This document shows positions 1 through 9,149 of a stretch of DNA of 64,000 nucleotides, one piece after another. The notes under the pieces were generated by a model. That model searched no databases and was not told the DNA's origin. It worked only from the letters and a program-made list of their open reading frames with translations. Within the stretch, counting starts at the first letter, position 1. Each line of letters opens with the position of its first letter. Source of the DNA: JADJPO01 sp963750395 (GTDB taxonomy: Bacteria; Actinomycetota; Actinomycetes; Actinomycetales; Kineosporiaceae); contig CAVVQM010000008.1 of the NCBI GenBank assembly GCA_963750395.1, positions 372,001-436,000 on the forward strand, given 5' to 3'. Made by a program: the position numbers and the translations under genes.

Positions 1-84
1 GAGGCGATGCTGATGCGACTGCGGGCCGGTCTGGACGACGAGACGGGTGCGCGTTTCCGCTGGCGCGACCAGGTCCACAGCTAG
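1..84 (+). CDS. C-terminal end of an unidentified protein (cut by the window edge)
   Basis: The first 27 codons of the window read open in frame 1 and end at a TAG at 82-84. The tail is basic and has no recognisable motif. It converges on the DUF1353 gene with a 16-bp gap. Too little is visible to name it. Confidence 0.5.
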   Translation, partial: EAMLMRLRAGLDDETGARFRWRDQVHS

Positions 85-100
85 GGCGGACCCCTCGTGA

Positions 101-1012
101 TCAGACCGTCGCCCAGATCCCCACCGCGACGACGGTCGCGATCAGTGCGGTGGCCACCGCTCCCGAGGCCATGGCCACCCCCGGCCGGTGGTCGATCAAT
201 GCGTCCACAGCCTGGAAGAGGCTGGCCACCAGGGCGATCGCCACCGTGACGTGGAACAGGAAGGCGATCGCGATGCCGCCGATCGTGCCCGCCCGCCGTC
301 TACGGCCCCACAGCGGGGACAGGGCCAGGGGGATGAGGATCGCCGCGGCCACGGCGTTGACGAGCTCGAGCCAGGTTGGCCGGTCGCCCATCCACGGCAG
401 GAGCGAGCGCAGGTCCAGCAGATCGATGGTGGCCGCGGTTCCGAACACGATGACCGTGCCCATCGTGACCAGTAGGGCCAGCCAGCCCCGCAGGCGCTCG
501 AACACCGTGCCCTGTTTGACCATCGAGGCGGTGGCGACCGCCGTCCACATCAGCCAGCGACGCAGCACCGAAATGCCGAGGTCGCGCATGGCGTCGCGGA
601 AGATCCGGTCGGCCAGTGCCCGGTCGATGCGCCGGGAGGCGATGTAGGTCCTCGGCTCGTGCTGACCGGCCACCAACCCGTCGTGCACCAGCGCCGCGGG
701 CAGGTGCTTGCCGGTCCGCGGGACCAGCCAGGTGAACCACATGGGAACCGAGGTCAGGTCGGTGCGGAAGATCTCGGGATTGGCCGGCACCACGACTCCG
801 CCGACATGGGCGTCCCAGTAACCGAGCGGTTCGCACAGCTCGAACAGCTCCACGTCTCCGGACACGACGCGGTTCAGCGTCACCCGGTAGGGCTGCCCGG
901 GATCCTCCGGGTTGTAGAACCCGCTCGTCCCAAGGCCCGCCGGCCTGCTCAGGTGGGCGATGGTGACGGCCTCGCCGGACTGCCGCGCTCGGACGATCTG
1001 ATCGATGCTCAT
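101..1012 (-). CDS. DUF1353 domain protein with C-terminal membrane segments
   Basis: A 303-residue protein. The N-terminal half carries the TDLTSVP motif and a following HDGL segment, which are typical of the DUF1353 family found in phage and bacterial genomes (function not established). The C-terminal half, from about residue 185, has four hydrophobic stretches that look like membrane helices, so this is a DUF1353-membrane fusion. I chose the ATG at 1012 because a GGGGGAG ribosome site lies just upstream. The open frame continues to 2785, but that part is antisense to ilvA. The gene is divergent from ilvA with a 105-bp gap. Confidence 0.75.
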   Translation of the reverse strand: MSIDQIVRARQSGEAVTIAHLSRPAGLGTSGFYNPEDPGQPYRVTLNRVVSGDVELFELCEPLGYWDAHVGGVVVPANPEIFRTDLTSVPMWFTWLVPRTGKHLPAALVHDGLVAGQHEPRTYIASRRIDRALADRIFRDAMRDLGISVLRRWLMWTAVATASMVKQGTVFERLRGWLALLVTMGTVIVFGTAATIDLLDLRSLLPWMGDRPTWLELVNAVAAAILIPLALSPLWGRRRRAGTIGGIAIAFLFHVTVAIALVASLFQAVDALIDHRPGVAMASGAVATALIATVVAVGIWATV

Positions 1013-1117
1013 GATGCTCCCCCTCTGTGGCCCTGAGGAGTCCGGCGCCCGGCCGCCTGATACCGGCCGGCCGGCGCTCACCGGTCGAGGCCGGGCGGCC
1101 GGCGGTAGGTTCCTCAT

Positions 1118-2641
1118 GTGGACGACGCCACGGCCTACCTGAAGCGGATCCTCACCACGCGCGTCTACGACGTGGTCGGTGAGACCCCGCTGGAGGCGGC
1201 TCCGGGACTGTCCGAGCGTCTCGGCCACACCGTGCTGCTCAAGCGCGAGGACCTGCAACCGGTCTTCTCCTTCAAGATCCGCGGCGCCTACAACAAGATG
1301 GCGAACCTGGCGCCGTCCGCGCTGGCCAAGGGGGTGATCGCCGCCTCGGCCGGGAACCACGCCCAGGGTGTGGCCATGGCGGCGAACCGGCTGGGCTGTA
1401 CCGCCGTGATCGTGATGCCCACGACCACACCCGAACTCAAGATCGACGCGGTCCGCGCGGCCGGTGCCGAGGTGGTGCTGCACGGGCAGTCCTACTCGGA
1501 CAGCGCCGCCCACGCGAGGCGGCTGGAGGCAGATCGCGGGCTGACCCTCGTGCATCCCTTCGACGATCCCGATGTGATCGCCGGCCAGGGCACGATCGGG
1601 ATGGAGATCCTGCGTCAGCGACCCGGCCCGCTGGACGCGGTGTTCGTGGCGGTCGGCGGCGGGGGCCTGATCGGTGGGATCGCCGCCTACGTCAAGGCGC
1701 TGCGTCCCGAGGTGCGCGTGATCGGGGTGCAGACCGACGACTCGGACGCCATGGCTCGCTCCCTCGAGGCCGGCGAACGGGTCGAGTTGGCGGAGGTGGG
1801 CCTGTTCAGCGACGGCACCGCGGTGCGCCTGGTCGGCGAGGAGACCTTCCGCCTGGCGACGGCGTTCGTGGACGAGATGATCCGGGTCGACACCGATTCC
1901 GTGTGCGCGGCGATCAAGGACGTGTTCACCGACACCCGCGCGATCCTGGAGCCGGCCGGGGCGCTCGCCGTCGCCGGGCTCAAGCAGTACGCGGCCCGCC
2001 CGGAAACGAGCGGTAGGAAGACTCTGGTCGCCGTCGCCTGCGGGGCCAACATCAACTTCGATCGGCTGCGCTTCATCGCCGAGCGTGCCGAGATCGGCGA
2101 GCAGCGCGAAGCGGTCTTCGCGGTCACCATCCCCGAACAGCGCGGCAGCTTCCGTGCGTTCATCGAGACCATCGGCCAGGACCGCGCGGTGACCGAGTTC
2201 AACTACCGGATCGCCGACGCCGACGCGGCGCATGTCTTCGTGGGACTGCAGGTTCGTGACCGCGACGAGGCCCACGAGATCGCCCGGGCGTTCGAGGCGG
2301 CCGGGCTGGCCGCGCTCGACCTCACCGACGACGAACTGGCCAAGCTGCACCTGCGGCACCTGGTCGGCGGCCGGACCCCCTTGGCCGTCGACGAACGCCT
2401 GTACCGGTTCGAGTTCCCCGAGCGTCCCGGGGCGTTGATGCGCTTCCTGTCGGCGATGTCGCCGGACTGGAACATCTCGCTGTTCCACTACCGCAACCAC
2501 GGCAGCGACACGGGCCGGGTCCTGGTCGGCATGCAGGTCCCGGACGACGACGCCACCGGCTTCGAGGACTTCCTGGCCCGGATCGGCTACCGGTCCTGGC
2601 GCGAGACCGACCACCCCGCCTACCGCCTCTTCCTGCGCTGA
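1118..2641 (+). CDS. ilvA: Threonine ammonia-lyase, biosynthetic (IlvA)
   Basis: A PLP enzyme that deaminates L-threonine to 2-oxobutyrate, the first step of isoleucine synthesis, in the cytosol. The 507 residues match the length of the E. coli-type enzyme. The PLP lysine sits in a FSFKIRGAYN motif near residue 55 and the phosphate-binding glycine loop (GGGGLIGG) near residue 185. Two ACT-like regulatory repeats fill the C-terminal third, so feedback by isoleucine is expected. The start is GTG at 1118. An overlapping ATG two bases earlier is in another frame. The tdh-kbl pair at 32.5 kb offers an alternative, catabolic fate for threonine. Confidence 0.95.
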   Translation: MDDATAYLKRILTTRVYDVVGETPLEAAPGLSERLGHTVLLKREDLQPVFSFKIRGAYNKMANLAPSALAKGVIAASAGNHAQGVAMAANRLGCTAVIVMPTTTPELKIDAVRAAGAEVVLHGQSYSDSAAHARRLEADRGLTLVHPFDDPDVIAGQGTIGMEILRQRPGPLDAVFVAVGGGGLIGGIAAYVKALRPEVRVIGVQTDDSDAMARSLEAGERVELAEVGLFSDGTAVRLVGEETFRLATAFVDEMIRVDTDSVCAAIKDVFTDTRAILEPAGALAVAGLKQYAARPETSGRKTLVAVACGANINFDRLRFIAERAEIGEQREAVFAVTIPEQRGSFRAFIETIGQDRAVTEFNYRIADADAAHVFVGLQVRDRDEAHEIARAFEAAGLAALDLTDDELAKLHLRHLVGGRTPLAVDERLYRFEFPERPGALMRFLSAMSPDWNISLFHYRNHGSDTGRVLVGMQVPDDDATGFEDFLARIGYRSWRETDHPAYRLFLR

Positions 2642-2739
2642 CCTGACCACCTGGGTGGGGCGCAGTGGTCGGGTGGGCGCGCCGGTGTCGGTAGCCTGGC
2701 CGGAGTCGTCCGGACCGATCCTGGGGAGAACCGCCGCCC

Positions 2740-5700
2740 ATGGCGCACGAGTTGGTGCTGACCACCGTCGAGGGCGGCAGCGCACTCTCCCCCTTCCGGG
2801 CGGCGGGACTGCTGACGCGGCTGCGCGGCGTCGTCCCGGCCGTGAACGGCCTCACCGCCCGTCATGTGCACTGGGTCGCCACCCACCGGTCGCCGAGCCC
2901 TGAGCAGGCCCGGGTGCTGGCCCGGCTGCTCGAGTACGGCGGACCGGCCCCCAACGCCGTCCCGGGCGAGCTGGTGGTCGTCGGCCCGCGTCTGGGCACC
3001 ATCTCGCCGTGGGCGTCCAAGGCGACCGATATCGCCCACAACTGTGGCCTCGATGTCCACCGGGTCGAAAGGGTCATCGAGTACCGGCTGACCGGACCTG
3101 CACTGGGCGGGCACGAGTGGGCCGCGTGCGCGGCGCTGCTGCACGACCGGATGACCGAGACGGCGATGGCGCGGCGTGAGGACGCGGAGGCGCTGTTCGC
3201 CGAGCGCTCACCCGAGCCGATGGAGCGCGTCGACGTGCTCGCTCGCGGACGGATTGCACTGGTCGAGGCCGACCGCCGCTTCGGTCTGGCGCTGTCGCCC
3301 GACGAGATCGACTACCTGGTGGACGCCTTCAGGTCGTTGCGCCGCGACCCGAGCGACGTCGAGCTGATGATGTTCGCCCAGGCCAACTCCGAGCACTGCC
3401 GACACAAGATCTTCAACGCCGACTTCGTCGTGGACGGCGTGGCCCAGTCGCGCTCGCTGTTCGGCATGATCAGGCACACCGAGCAGGTCGCGGGCCGGCA
3501 CACGATCGTGGCCTACACGGACAACGCCTCGATCATGCAGGGGCAGCCGGTGCAGCGCTGGATGCCCGCGAGACCGGACGGGCCGAGCCTGTACCGGTCC
3601 CGACCGGCCCAGGCGCACGTGCTGATGAAGGTCGAGACGCACAACCACCCGACCGCGATCTCGCCGTTCCCCGGCGCGGCGACCGGGGCGGGCGGCGAGA
3701 TCAGGGACGAGGGAGCCACCGGCAGGGGCTCGGCGCCGAAGGCCGGCCTCACCGGATTCGCGGTCTCCAACCTGGCCCTCCCCGGGACCGACGAGCCGTG
3801 GGAACGCGGCGCCTACGGCGCCCCCGGGCACATCGCCACCCCCCTGCAGATCATGCTCGAGGCGCCGATCGGGGCCGCCGCGTTCAACAACGAGTTCGGC
3901 CGACCGGGACTCGGTGGGTTCTTCCGGGTCTACGAGCAGACCGTGGACGGCGTCCGCCGCGGGTACCACAAGCCGATCATGAGCGCCGGCGGCCTCGGCA
4001 GCATCGACGCCGAGCAGACCGAGAAGGTCCGCTTCCCCTCCGGGACCCTGCTGATCCAGCTCGGCGGTCCGGGGATGCGGATCGGCATGGGCGGGGGAGC
4101 GGCGTCGTCGATGGCGGCAGGGGTCAACGCGGCCGACCTCGACTACGACTCGGTGCAGCGCGGCAACCCCGAGATCCAGCGCCGGGCCCAGGAGGTGATC
4201 AATCACTGTTGGAGCCTGGGCGCGGCCAACCCGATCCTCGCGGTGCACGACGTGGGCGCCGGAGGGTTGTCGAACGCCTTCCCGGAACTGGTGGACGACG
4301 CCGGGCTCGGCGCCCGGTTCGACCTCTCGGCGGTGCCGCTCGAGGAATCGGGCCTGGCGCCGAAGGAGATCTGGTGCAACGAGTCCCAGGAGCGTTACGT
4401 CCTGGCGATCGACGCGGCCTCATTGGAGGTTTTCGCCGGCCTGTGCCGGCGGGAACGCTGCCCGTACGCGGTGGTCGGCGTGGCGCGCGAGGACGGCCGA
4501 CTGGTCCTCGCCCCCGGTCCCGGTGACGACCCCGGTGACGACCGACCGGTCGACATGCCCCTTGAGGTCCTGCTCGGAAAGCCGCCCAGGATGACCCGCG
4601 ACGTGACCCGGATCGTCTGGCGCCCAGACGATCTGGACACCTCCGATCTCGATCTGCGTCAGGCTGCCCACGCCGTGCTGCGGCACCCGAGCGTGGCGAG
4701 CAAGCGATTCCTGATCACCATCGGCGACCGGACCGTCGGCGGCCTGTCCCACCGTGACCAGATGGTCGGGCCGTGGCAGGTGCCGGTGGCCGATGTCGCG
4801 GTCACCCTGGCCGACCACCTGGGCCTGGGCGGTGAGGCGATGGCCAGCGGCGAGCGGATGCCGCTGGCCGCGGTCGACGCCCCGGCGTCGGGCCGGATGG
4901 CGGTCGGCGAGGCGATCACCAATCTGGTCGCCGCCCCGATCGAACTGGGCCGGGTCAAGCTGTCCTGCAACTGGATGGCCGCCTGCGGGGAGCCCGGTGA
5001 GGACGCCGCGCTGTACGACACGGTGCAGGCGGTGGCCATGGAACTCTGTCCGGCGCTGGGTATCTCGGTCCCCGTCGGCAAGGACTCGTTGTCGATGCGC
5101 ACCCGGTGGACTGACCCGGCGACCGGCGAGACCAGGCAGGTCACCTCGCCCGTGTCCCTGGTCGTCTCGGCCTTCGCGACCCTGGACGACGTCCGCGGCA
5201 CGCTCACCCCGCAGCTGCGTGGCAGTGACGAGGAACCGAGCGAGCTGCTGCTGGTCGACCTCGGGGCGGGGCGTCACCGGATGGGCGGCTCGATCCTTGC
5301 CCAGACCCAGGGTGCCTTCGGCGGCGAGGTGCCCGACCTGGACGACCCCGCACGGCTGGCGGCGCTCGTCGAGGCGGTGAACGAGCTGCGGTCAGCGGGC
5401 CTGGTCTGGGCCTATCACGACCGCTCGGACGGCGGGCTGTGGGCGTCCCTGTGCGAGATGGCCTTCGCCGGCGGCCGCGGCCTCGACGTGTGGGGAGGTC
5501 ACCTCCCGAGTCTGTTCAGCGAGGAGCTGGGCGCCGTCCTCGAGGTGCCGGCCCACCGAGTGCCCGACGTCCAGGATGTCCTGCGGCGCCACGGACTCCT
5601 GGACCTGACCAACCACGTGGCCACCGTGCGCTCCGAACGCCGAGTCCGGATCCGGCAGGTGGGCGAGGACGGCCAGCAGGTGCTGCTGGACGAGTCGTTG

Positions 5701-6642
5701 CGCGACCTGGCCCAGGCCTGGGACGAGGTCTCCTGGCGGATCACCCGGCTGCGGGACAACCCCGAGTGCGCCGACCAGGAACACGCGGCGGTGGGGCGGG
5801 ACGGGGACCCGGGCCTCGTCGTGGCGCCGTCCTTCGATCCGGCCGAGGACGTCGCGGCGCCCTACCTCGCCGGCGGGGTGCGGCCCAGGGTGGCGATCCT
5901 GCGCGAGCAGGGCGTCAACTCCCACGTGGAGACGGCCTTCGCCTTCGACCGCGCGGGGTTCGACACCTACGACGTGCACATGACCGACCTGCAGTCCGGC
6001 CGCTTCGACCTGGCAGAGGTCGTCGGCCTCGTCGCCTGCGGCGGGTTCTCCTACGGCGACACGCTGGGGGCGGGCGAGGGCTGGGCGCGGTCCGTGCTGT
6101 TCAACCCGGTGCTCACCGACATGTTCTCTGCGTTCTTCGACCGCGCCGACACCTTCGGCCTGGGCATCTGCAACGGGTGTCAGATGTTCGCCGCGCTGGC
6201 GGAGCTGATCCCGGGGGCCCAGGCCTGGCCGCGGTTCACCCGGAACCTCTCCGAGCAGTACGAGGCCCGGCTGACCCTGGTCGAGGTGCTCGACTCCCCG
6301 TCCATCTTCACCTCCGCGATGTCCGGTTCGCGCCTGCCGATCGCCGTGGCCCACGGGGAGGGCCTGGCGGACTTCAGCGCCCATGGGGACGCCGCCGCCG
6401 TCCACCGGGTGGCCCGGTTCGCCGGCCACGACGGCGGGCCGGCGACGTCATACCCGTTCAACCCCAACGGTTCCCCGGACGGTCTCACCGCGGTGACCAC
6501 GCCCGACGGGCGGTTCACCGCGATGATGCCGCACCCCGAGCGGGTGGCCCGCAACGCGCAGCTGTCCTGGACCACGGGCCCGTTGGACGCCGAGAGTCCG
6601 TGGCTGCGGATGTTCCGCAACGCCCGGGCCTTCATGGGTTGA
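2740..6642 (+). CDS. purL: Phosphoribosylformylglycinamidine synthase, large single-chain type
   Basis: Purine pathway enzyme that converts FGAR, glutamine and ATP to FGAM. It is 1300 residues long and colinear with the E. coli-type enzyme. In order it has an N-terminal PurS-like region, a linker ending near GTISPWASKATDIAHNC, two AIRS-like synthetase halves (NSEHCRHK, THNHPTAISP, HDRSDGGL), and a C-terminal class I glutaminase with the nucleophile in GICNGCQ near residue 1143 and a HGEG/PHPER region. Most Actinomycetota split this activity into PurL, PurQ and PurS, so the single-chain form is notable. The reading frame is intact over 3.9 kb. The ATG at 2740 gives an N-terminus that aligns with the family. 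Confidence 0.96.
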   Translation: MAHELVLTTVEGGSALSPFRAAGLLTRLRGVVPAVNGLTARHVHWVATHRSPSPEQARVLARLLEYGGPAPNAVPGELVVVGPRLGTISPWASKATDIAHNCGLDVHRVERVIEYRLTGPALGGHEWAACAALLHDRMTETAMARREDAEALFAERSPEPMERVDVLARGRIALVEADRRFGLALSPDEIDYLVDAFRSLRRDPSDVELMMFAQANSEHCRHKIFNADFVVDGVAQSRSLFGMIRHTEQVAGRHTIVAYTDNASIMQGQPVQRWMPARPDGPSLYRSRPAQAHVLMKVETHNHPTAISPFPGAATGAGGEIRDEGATGRGSAPKAGLTGFAVSNLALPGTDEPWERGAYGAPGHIATPLQIMLEAPIGAAAFNNEFGRPGLGGFFRVYEQTVDGVRRGYHKPIMSAGGLGSIDAEQTEKVRFPSGTLLIQLGGPGMRIGMGGGAASSMAAGVNAADLDYDSVQRGNPEIQRRAQEVINHCWSLGAANPILAVHDVGAGGLSNAFPELVDDAGLGARFDLSAVPLEESGLAPKEIWCNESQERYVLAIDAASLEVFAGLCRRERCPYAVVGVAREDGRLVLAPGPGDDPGDDRPVDMPLEVLLGKPPRMTRDVTRIVWRPDDLDTSDLDLRQAAHAVLRHPSVASKRFLITIGDRTVGGLSHRDQMVGPWQVPVADVAVTLADHLGLGGEAMASGERMPLAAVDAPASGRMAVGEAITNLVAAPIELGRVKLSCNWMAACGEPGEDAALYDTVQAVAMELCPALGISVPVGKDSLSMRTRWTDPATGETRQVTSPVSLVVSAFATLDDVRGTLTPQLRGSDEEPSELLLVDLGAGRHRMGGSILAQTQGAFGGEVPDLDDPARLAALVEAVNELRSAGLVWAYHDRSDGGLWASLCEMAFAGGRGLDVWGGHLPSLFSEELGAVLEVPAHRVPDVQDVLRRHGLLDLTNHVATVRSERRVRIRQVGEDGQQVLLDESLRDLAQAWDEVSWRITRLRDNPECADQEHAAVGRDGDPGLVVAPSFDPAEDVAAPYLAGGVRPRVAILREQGVNSHVETAFAFDRAGFDTYDVHMTDLQSGRFDLAEVVGLVACGGFSYGDTLGAGEGWARSVLFNPVLTDMFSAFFDRADTFGLGICNGCQMFAALAELIPGAQAWPRFTRNLSEQYEARLTLVEVLDSPSIFTSAMSGSRLPIAVAHGEGLADFSAHGDAAAVHRVARFAGHDGGPATSYPFNPNGSPDGLTAVTTPDGRFTAMMPHPERVARNAQLSWTTGPLDAESPWLRMFRNARAFMG

Positions 6643-6919
6643 CCGCGAGCAGATCCTCGATGGCGGCCACCAGGGTCGCGTTCTTCCCGGGGTCCAGCAC
6701 GTCGGGGTGGGGCGAGGCGAACGCACGGGCGTCGTCTCCGGCGACGCCGAAGCCCTCCTTCACCATCTTGCCGGCCAGGAGGGAGTCGGGGTTGACGGCG
6801 ATGATGGCCGGTCCTCGACCGGTCCGAGGGACGCGTCCAGCAGCTGTGTCCGCACGCAGCGACAAGACCAGGTCTTCGGCCTGTCGGCCTGCTCCGCCGC
6901 GCATCTCTTCGATGCGCAT
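6632..6919 (-). pseudogene. C-terminal remnant of a short-chain dehydrogenase
   Basis: A 95-residue open frame whose last 60 residues resemble the C-terminus of SDR oxidoreductases: GPAIIAVNPDSLLAGKMVKEGFGVAG, followed by a SPHPDVLDPGKN tail. The roughly 35-residue stretch that normally separates these two blocks is absent, as are the Rossmann glycine motif and the YxxxK catalytic pair. It therefore looks like a leftover of a deleted gene. The stop overlaps the end of purL by 11 bp on the opposite strand. The SDR assignment is from memory of the family pattern. Confidence 0.55.
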
Positions 6920-6944
6920 GCCGGCCTCCGCGGAGGGACCCGGC

Positions 6945-7298
6945 TCAGTTGTGATCCTGCACCACGTTGAGGACGTTGCCGTCCGGCGCGCGGACGAAGA
7001 AACGGGTCACGCCCCAGGACTCGGTGGTCAGCGGATGCACGATCTCGTAGCCGAGCTGCTGAGCCTGGCGGTGGGCGGCGTCGACGTCATCGACCTTGAC
7101 CGAGATCACCGGGTCCACGGGTGCGGTGGCGTCGCTGGTCAGCAGCTGGAGGTTGATGCCCGTTTCCGGCGAGGTGTAGCGCGCCACCCACCCGAGGTTG
7201 AACTCCTCCTCGGTCAACCCGAGGTAGTCGGTGTAGAAGGCCCTGGCGGCGGTGAGATCGGGCACGTGGAGGTCGGCGATGATCTGGGTGACGCGCAT
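6945..7298 (-). CDS. VOC (glyoxalase/bleomycin-resistance fold) protein
   Basis: A 117-residue protein with one VOC module: strand-helix start VTQIIADLHVPDLTAARAFYTDYLGL and a C-terminal FFVRAPDGNVLNVVQD strand. Members are metal-dependent lyases, dioxygenases or drug-binding proteins; the substrate here is unknown. The ATG at 7298 was preferred to an upstream in-frame start because an AGGAGC ribosome site lies seven bases upstream. It sits between two gene remnants. Confidence 0.8.
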   Translation of the reverse strand: MRVTQIIADLHVPDLTAARAFYTDYLGLTEEEFNLGWVARYTSPETGINLQLLTSDATAPVDPVISVKVDDVDAAHRQAQQLGYEIVHPLTTESWGVTRFFVRAPDGNVLNVVQDHN

Positions 7299-7309
7299 GT
7301 GCTGCTCCT

Positions 7310-7466
7310 GGTCGTGGATGGAGACCGACAATGATCACGCGGCGGCGCTGGCCGAGGCGGGCGGCGACCTCGAGCAGGGTGTCGGCAGTACTGGCCTGAG
7401 CGCTGTGTGCCACGACGCGTTGCCCGGGGCGAACACCTCGGCGGCGACATCATCGACGGACTTCAT
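7310..7466 (-). pseudogene. Short frameshifted coding remnant, unidentified
   Basis: From an ATG at 7466 the minus strand reads about 15 plausible residues (ending EVFAPG). It continues protein-like (VVAHSAQASTADTLLEVAARLG) only after a one-base frame change near 7420. The piece ends at the VOC gene. It could be an N-terminal scrap of a CoA-transferase-like protein, but I am not sure of that. Bases 7467-7724 hold no other gene that I can support. Confidence 0.3.
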
Positions 7467-7724
7467 ACCCGATTGTGGTCGCGCACGCCGATCGTCTGCA
7501 CGCCTCGGCGACGTTCGACGAAACGCCCCACCGGCGTCAGGACGCCGCGCGGCGTCCGGGCCGGCCGGCGACCCTCACGCTCGGTTGGTATCTGCATCGT
7601 GCAGGGCGGCGAGGATGTGGATGCCGTTCTACAGCAGATGCTGATGTGGCCGCCCTGCCCACTGTTGACGGCGGCGCGACAATCCCCGAATACTCAATTC
7701 CACCAGTGGGGAGGGGTGCGGCGC

Positions 7725-9128
7725 ATGGGTGGCGTGGTGCTGATCTCGACCTACGACCTGGGTCGACAACCGTTCGGGCTTGCCTCTCCGGCGGCGTGGT
7801 TGCGAGAGGCTGGTGCTCACGTCACTCTCCAGGACCTCGCAATCAGCGAACTCGATCCCGAGCCGGTCAGGGACGCCGTGCTGGTCGCCATTCACGTGCC
7901 GATGCACACTGCGACGCGGATGGCCGAACCGGTATTGGCGCGAGTCCGCGAACTCAACCCTTCGGCGCATCTGTGCGTGTACGGGCTCTACGCGCCGATG
8001 AATGCCGATCATCTCCGCCGACTCGGAGCGGACACGGTCCTGGGCGGTGAGTTCGAGGAGCCGCTCGCTCGCCTGTATCGGGCGGTGGGAACCCCCGGCA
8101 ACGGTGGGCGCCGCTCCGAACTGCCTATGGTGTCGATGGGTCGACAGGAGTTCCTCCTCCCGGATCGGGCCGGGCTGCCTGACCTGCGTCACTACGCAGG
8201 ACTACAGACGGCACCCGAGCGAGTGCTGACCGTCGGGTACACCGAGGCGACTCGTGGCTGTAAGCACCTGTGCCGCCATTGCCCGATCGTGCCGGTCTAC
8301 GGGGGCCGGTTCCGAGTGGTCCAGACGGATGTGGTGCTGGCCGACATCCGCCAGCAGGTGGCCGCCGGCGCCGAGCACATCACCTTCGGTGACCCGGACT
8401 TCTTCAACGCACCGGGGCACGCGGTGCGGATCGTGGACCGGTTGCACGCCGAGTTCCGCGGGCTGAGCTATGACGTGACGGTCAAGGTGGAACACCTGTG
8501 CCGGCACCAGGACCTGCTGCCGGTGTTGAGCCGCACCGGCTGCGCGCTGGTCACGACGGCCGTCGAGGCGCTGGATGACGCGGTTCTGACCACGTTGGAC
8601 AAGGGGCACACGGTCGCGGACCTCGACCAGGCCCTGGCGCTGCTGCGCGCTCACGCCATCACGGTCAATCCCACCTTCGTCGCCTTCACGCCGTGGACCA
8701 CGCTCGCCGGTTACACATCCTTCCTGCGGGGCGTGGCGGACCGTTGCCTGGTCGATTTGGTCTCCCCGGTGCAGTACGGCATCCGGCTGCTCGTCCCCGA
8801 GGGATCGCGGTTGCTCGAGCTGGACGACATGCGGGCCATGCTCGATGGATTCGACCCTCAGGCCCTCGCTCATCGTTGGTCGAACCCCGACCCGCGGGTG
8901 GACGAGCTCCAGCAGGAGGTCCTGAGCGTGGTGCGCGCCGGACAGCAGGAGGGCCTCCGCCGGCGCGAGATCTTCGCTCGGGTCTGGCAGGTGGCCGCGG
9001 CCGCAACGGGCCCGGACCCAACCGCTGTGGATCTCAGCCACCTACCGGCTCCGCGCGACGTCCCGCACCTGACCGAGCCCTGGTACTGCTGCGCCGAGCC
9101 GATCGACGAACAGGTTCCCGGGCTGTGA
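7725..9128 (+). CDS. CCAEP-tail radical SAM protein
   Basis: A 467-residue enzyme. Residues 1-125 form a Rossmann-like domain resembling B12-binding domains but without the DxHxxG cobalamin motif. The radical SAM core follows, with Cys179, Cys183 and Cys186 (CxxxCxxC) for the 4Fe-4S cluster. The extreme C-terminus has WYCCAEP (Cys455, Cys456), matching the protein class named for a CUAEP/CCAEP tail in which some members carry selenocysteine at the second position. Here both codons are TGC, so this is the cysteine form. GGGGAGGGG upstream favours ATG 7725 over GTG 7716. It is the first gene of a plus-strand run (DsrE, HPPD-like, AMP ligase, GT) and probably acts on the same substrate. The reaction is unknown. 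Confidence 0.85.
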   Translation: MGGVVLISTYDLGRQPFGLASPAAWLREAGAHVTLQDLAISELDPEPVRDAVLVAIHVPMHTATRMAEPVLARVRELNPSAHLCVYGLYAPMNADHLRRLGADTVLGGEFEEPLARLYRAVGTPGNGGRRSELPMVSMGRQEFLLPDRAGLPDLRHYAGLQTAPERVLTVGYTEATRGCKHLCRHCPIVPVYGGRFRVVQTDVVLADIRQQVAAGAEHITFGDPDFFNAPGHAVRIVDRLHAEFRGLSYDVTVKVEHLCRHQDLLPVLSRTGCALVTTAVEALDDAVLTTLDKGHTVADLDQALALLRAHAITVNPTFVAFTPWTTLAGYTSFLRGVADRCLVDLVSPVQYGIRLLVPEGSRLLELDDMRAMLDGFDPQALAHRWSNPDPRVDELQQEVLSVVRAGQQEGLRRREIFARVWQVAAAATGPDPTAVDLSHLPAPRDVPHLTEPWYCCAEPIDEQVPGL

Positions 9129-9149
9129 TCCACTGTCAATGGAGGAATC

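Noticed and set aside
101..2785. A single 894-residue minus-strand protein
   Set aside because: Beyond 1012 it is the antisense of ilvA with biased, motif-free sequence; only the DUF1353 part has family motifs and a ribosome site.
9087..9092. Selenocysteine in the radical SAM tail
   Set aside because: Both codons are TGC in this sequence, so this copy uses cysteine.
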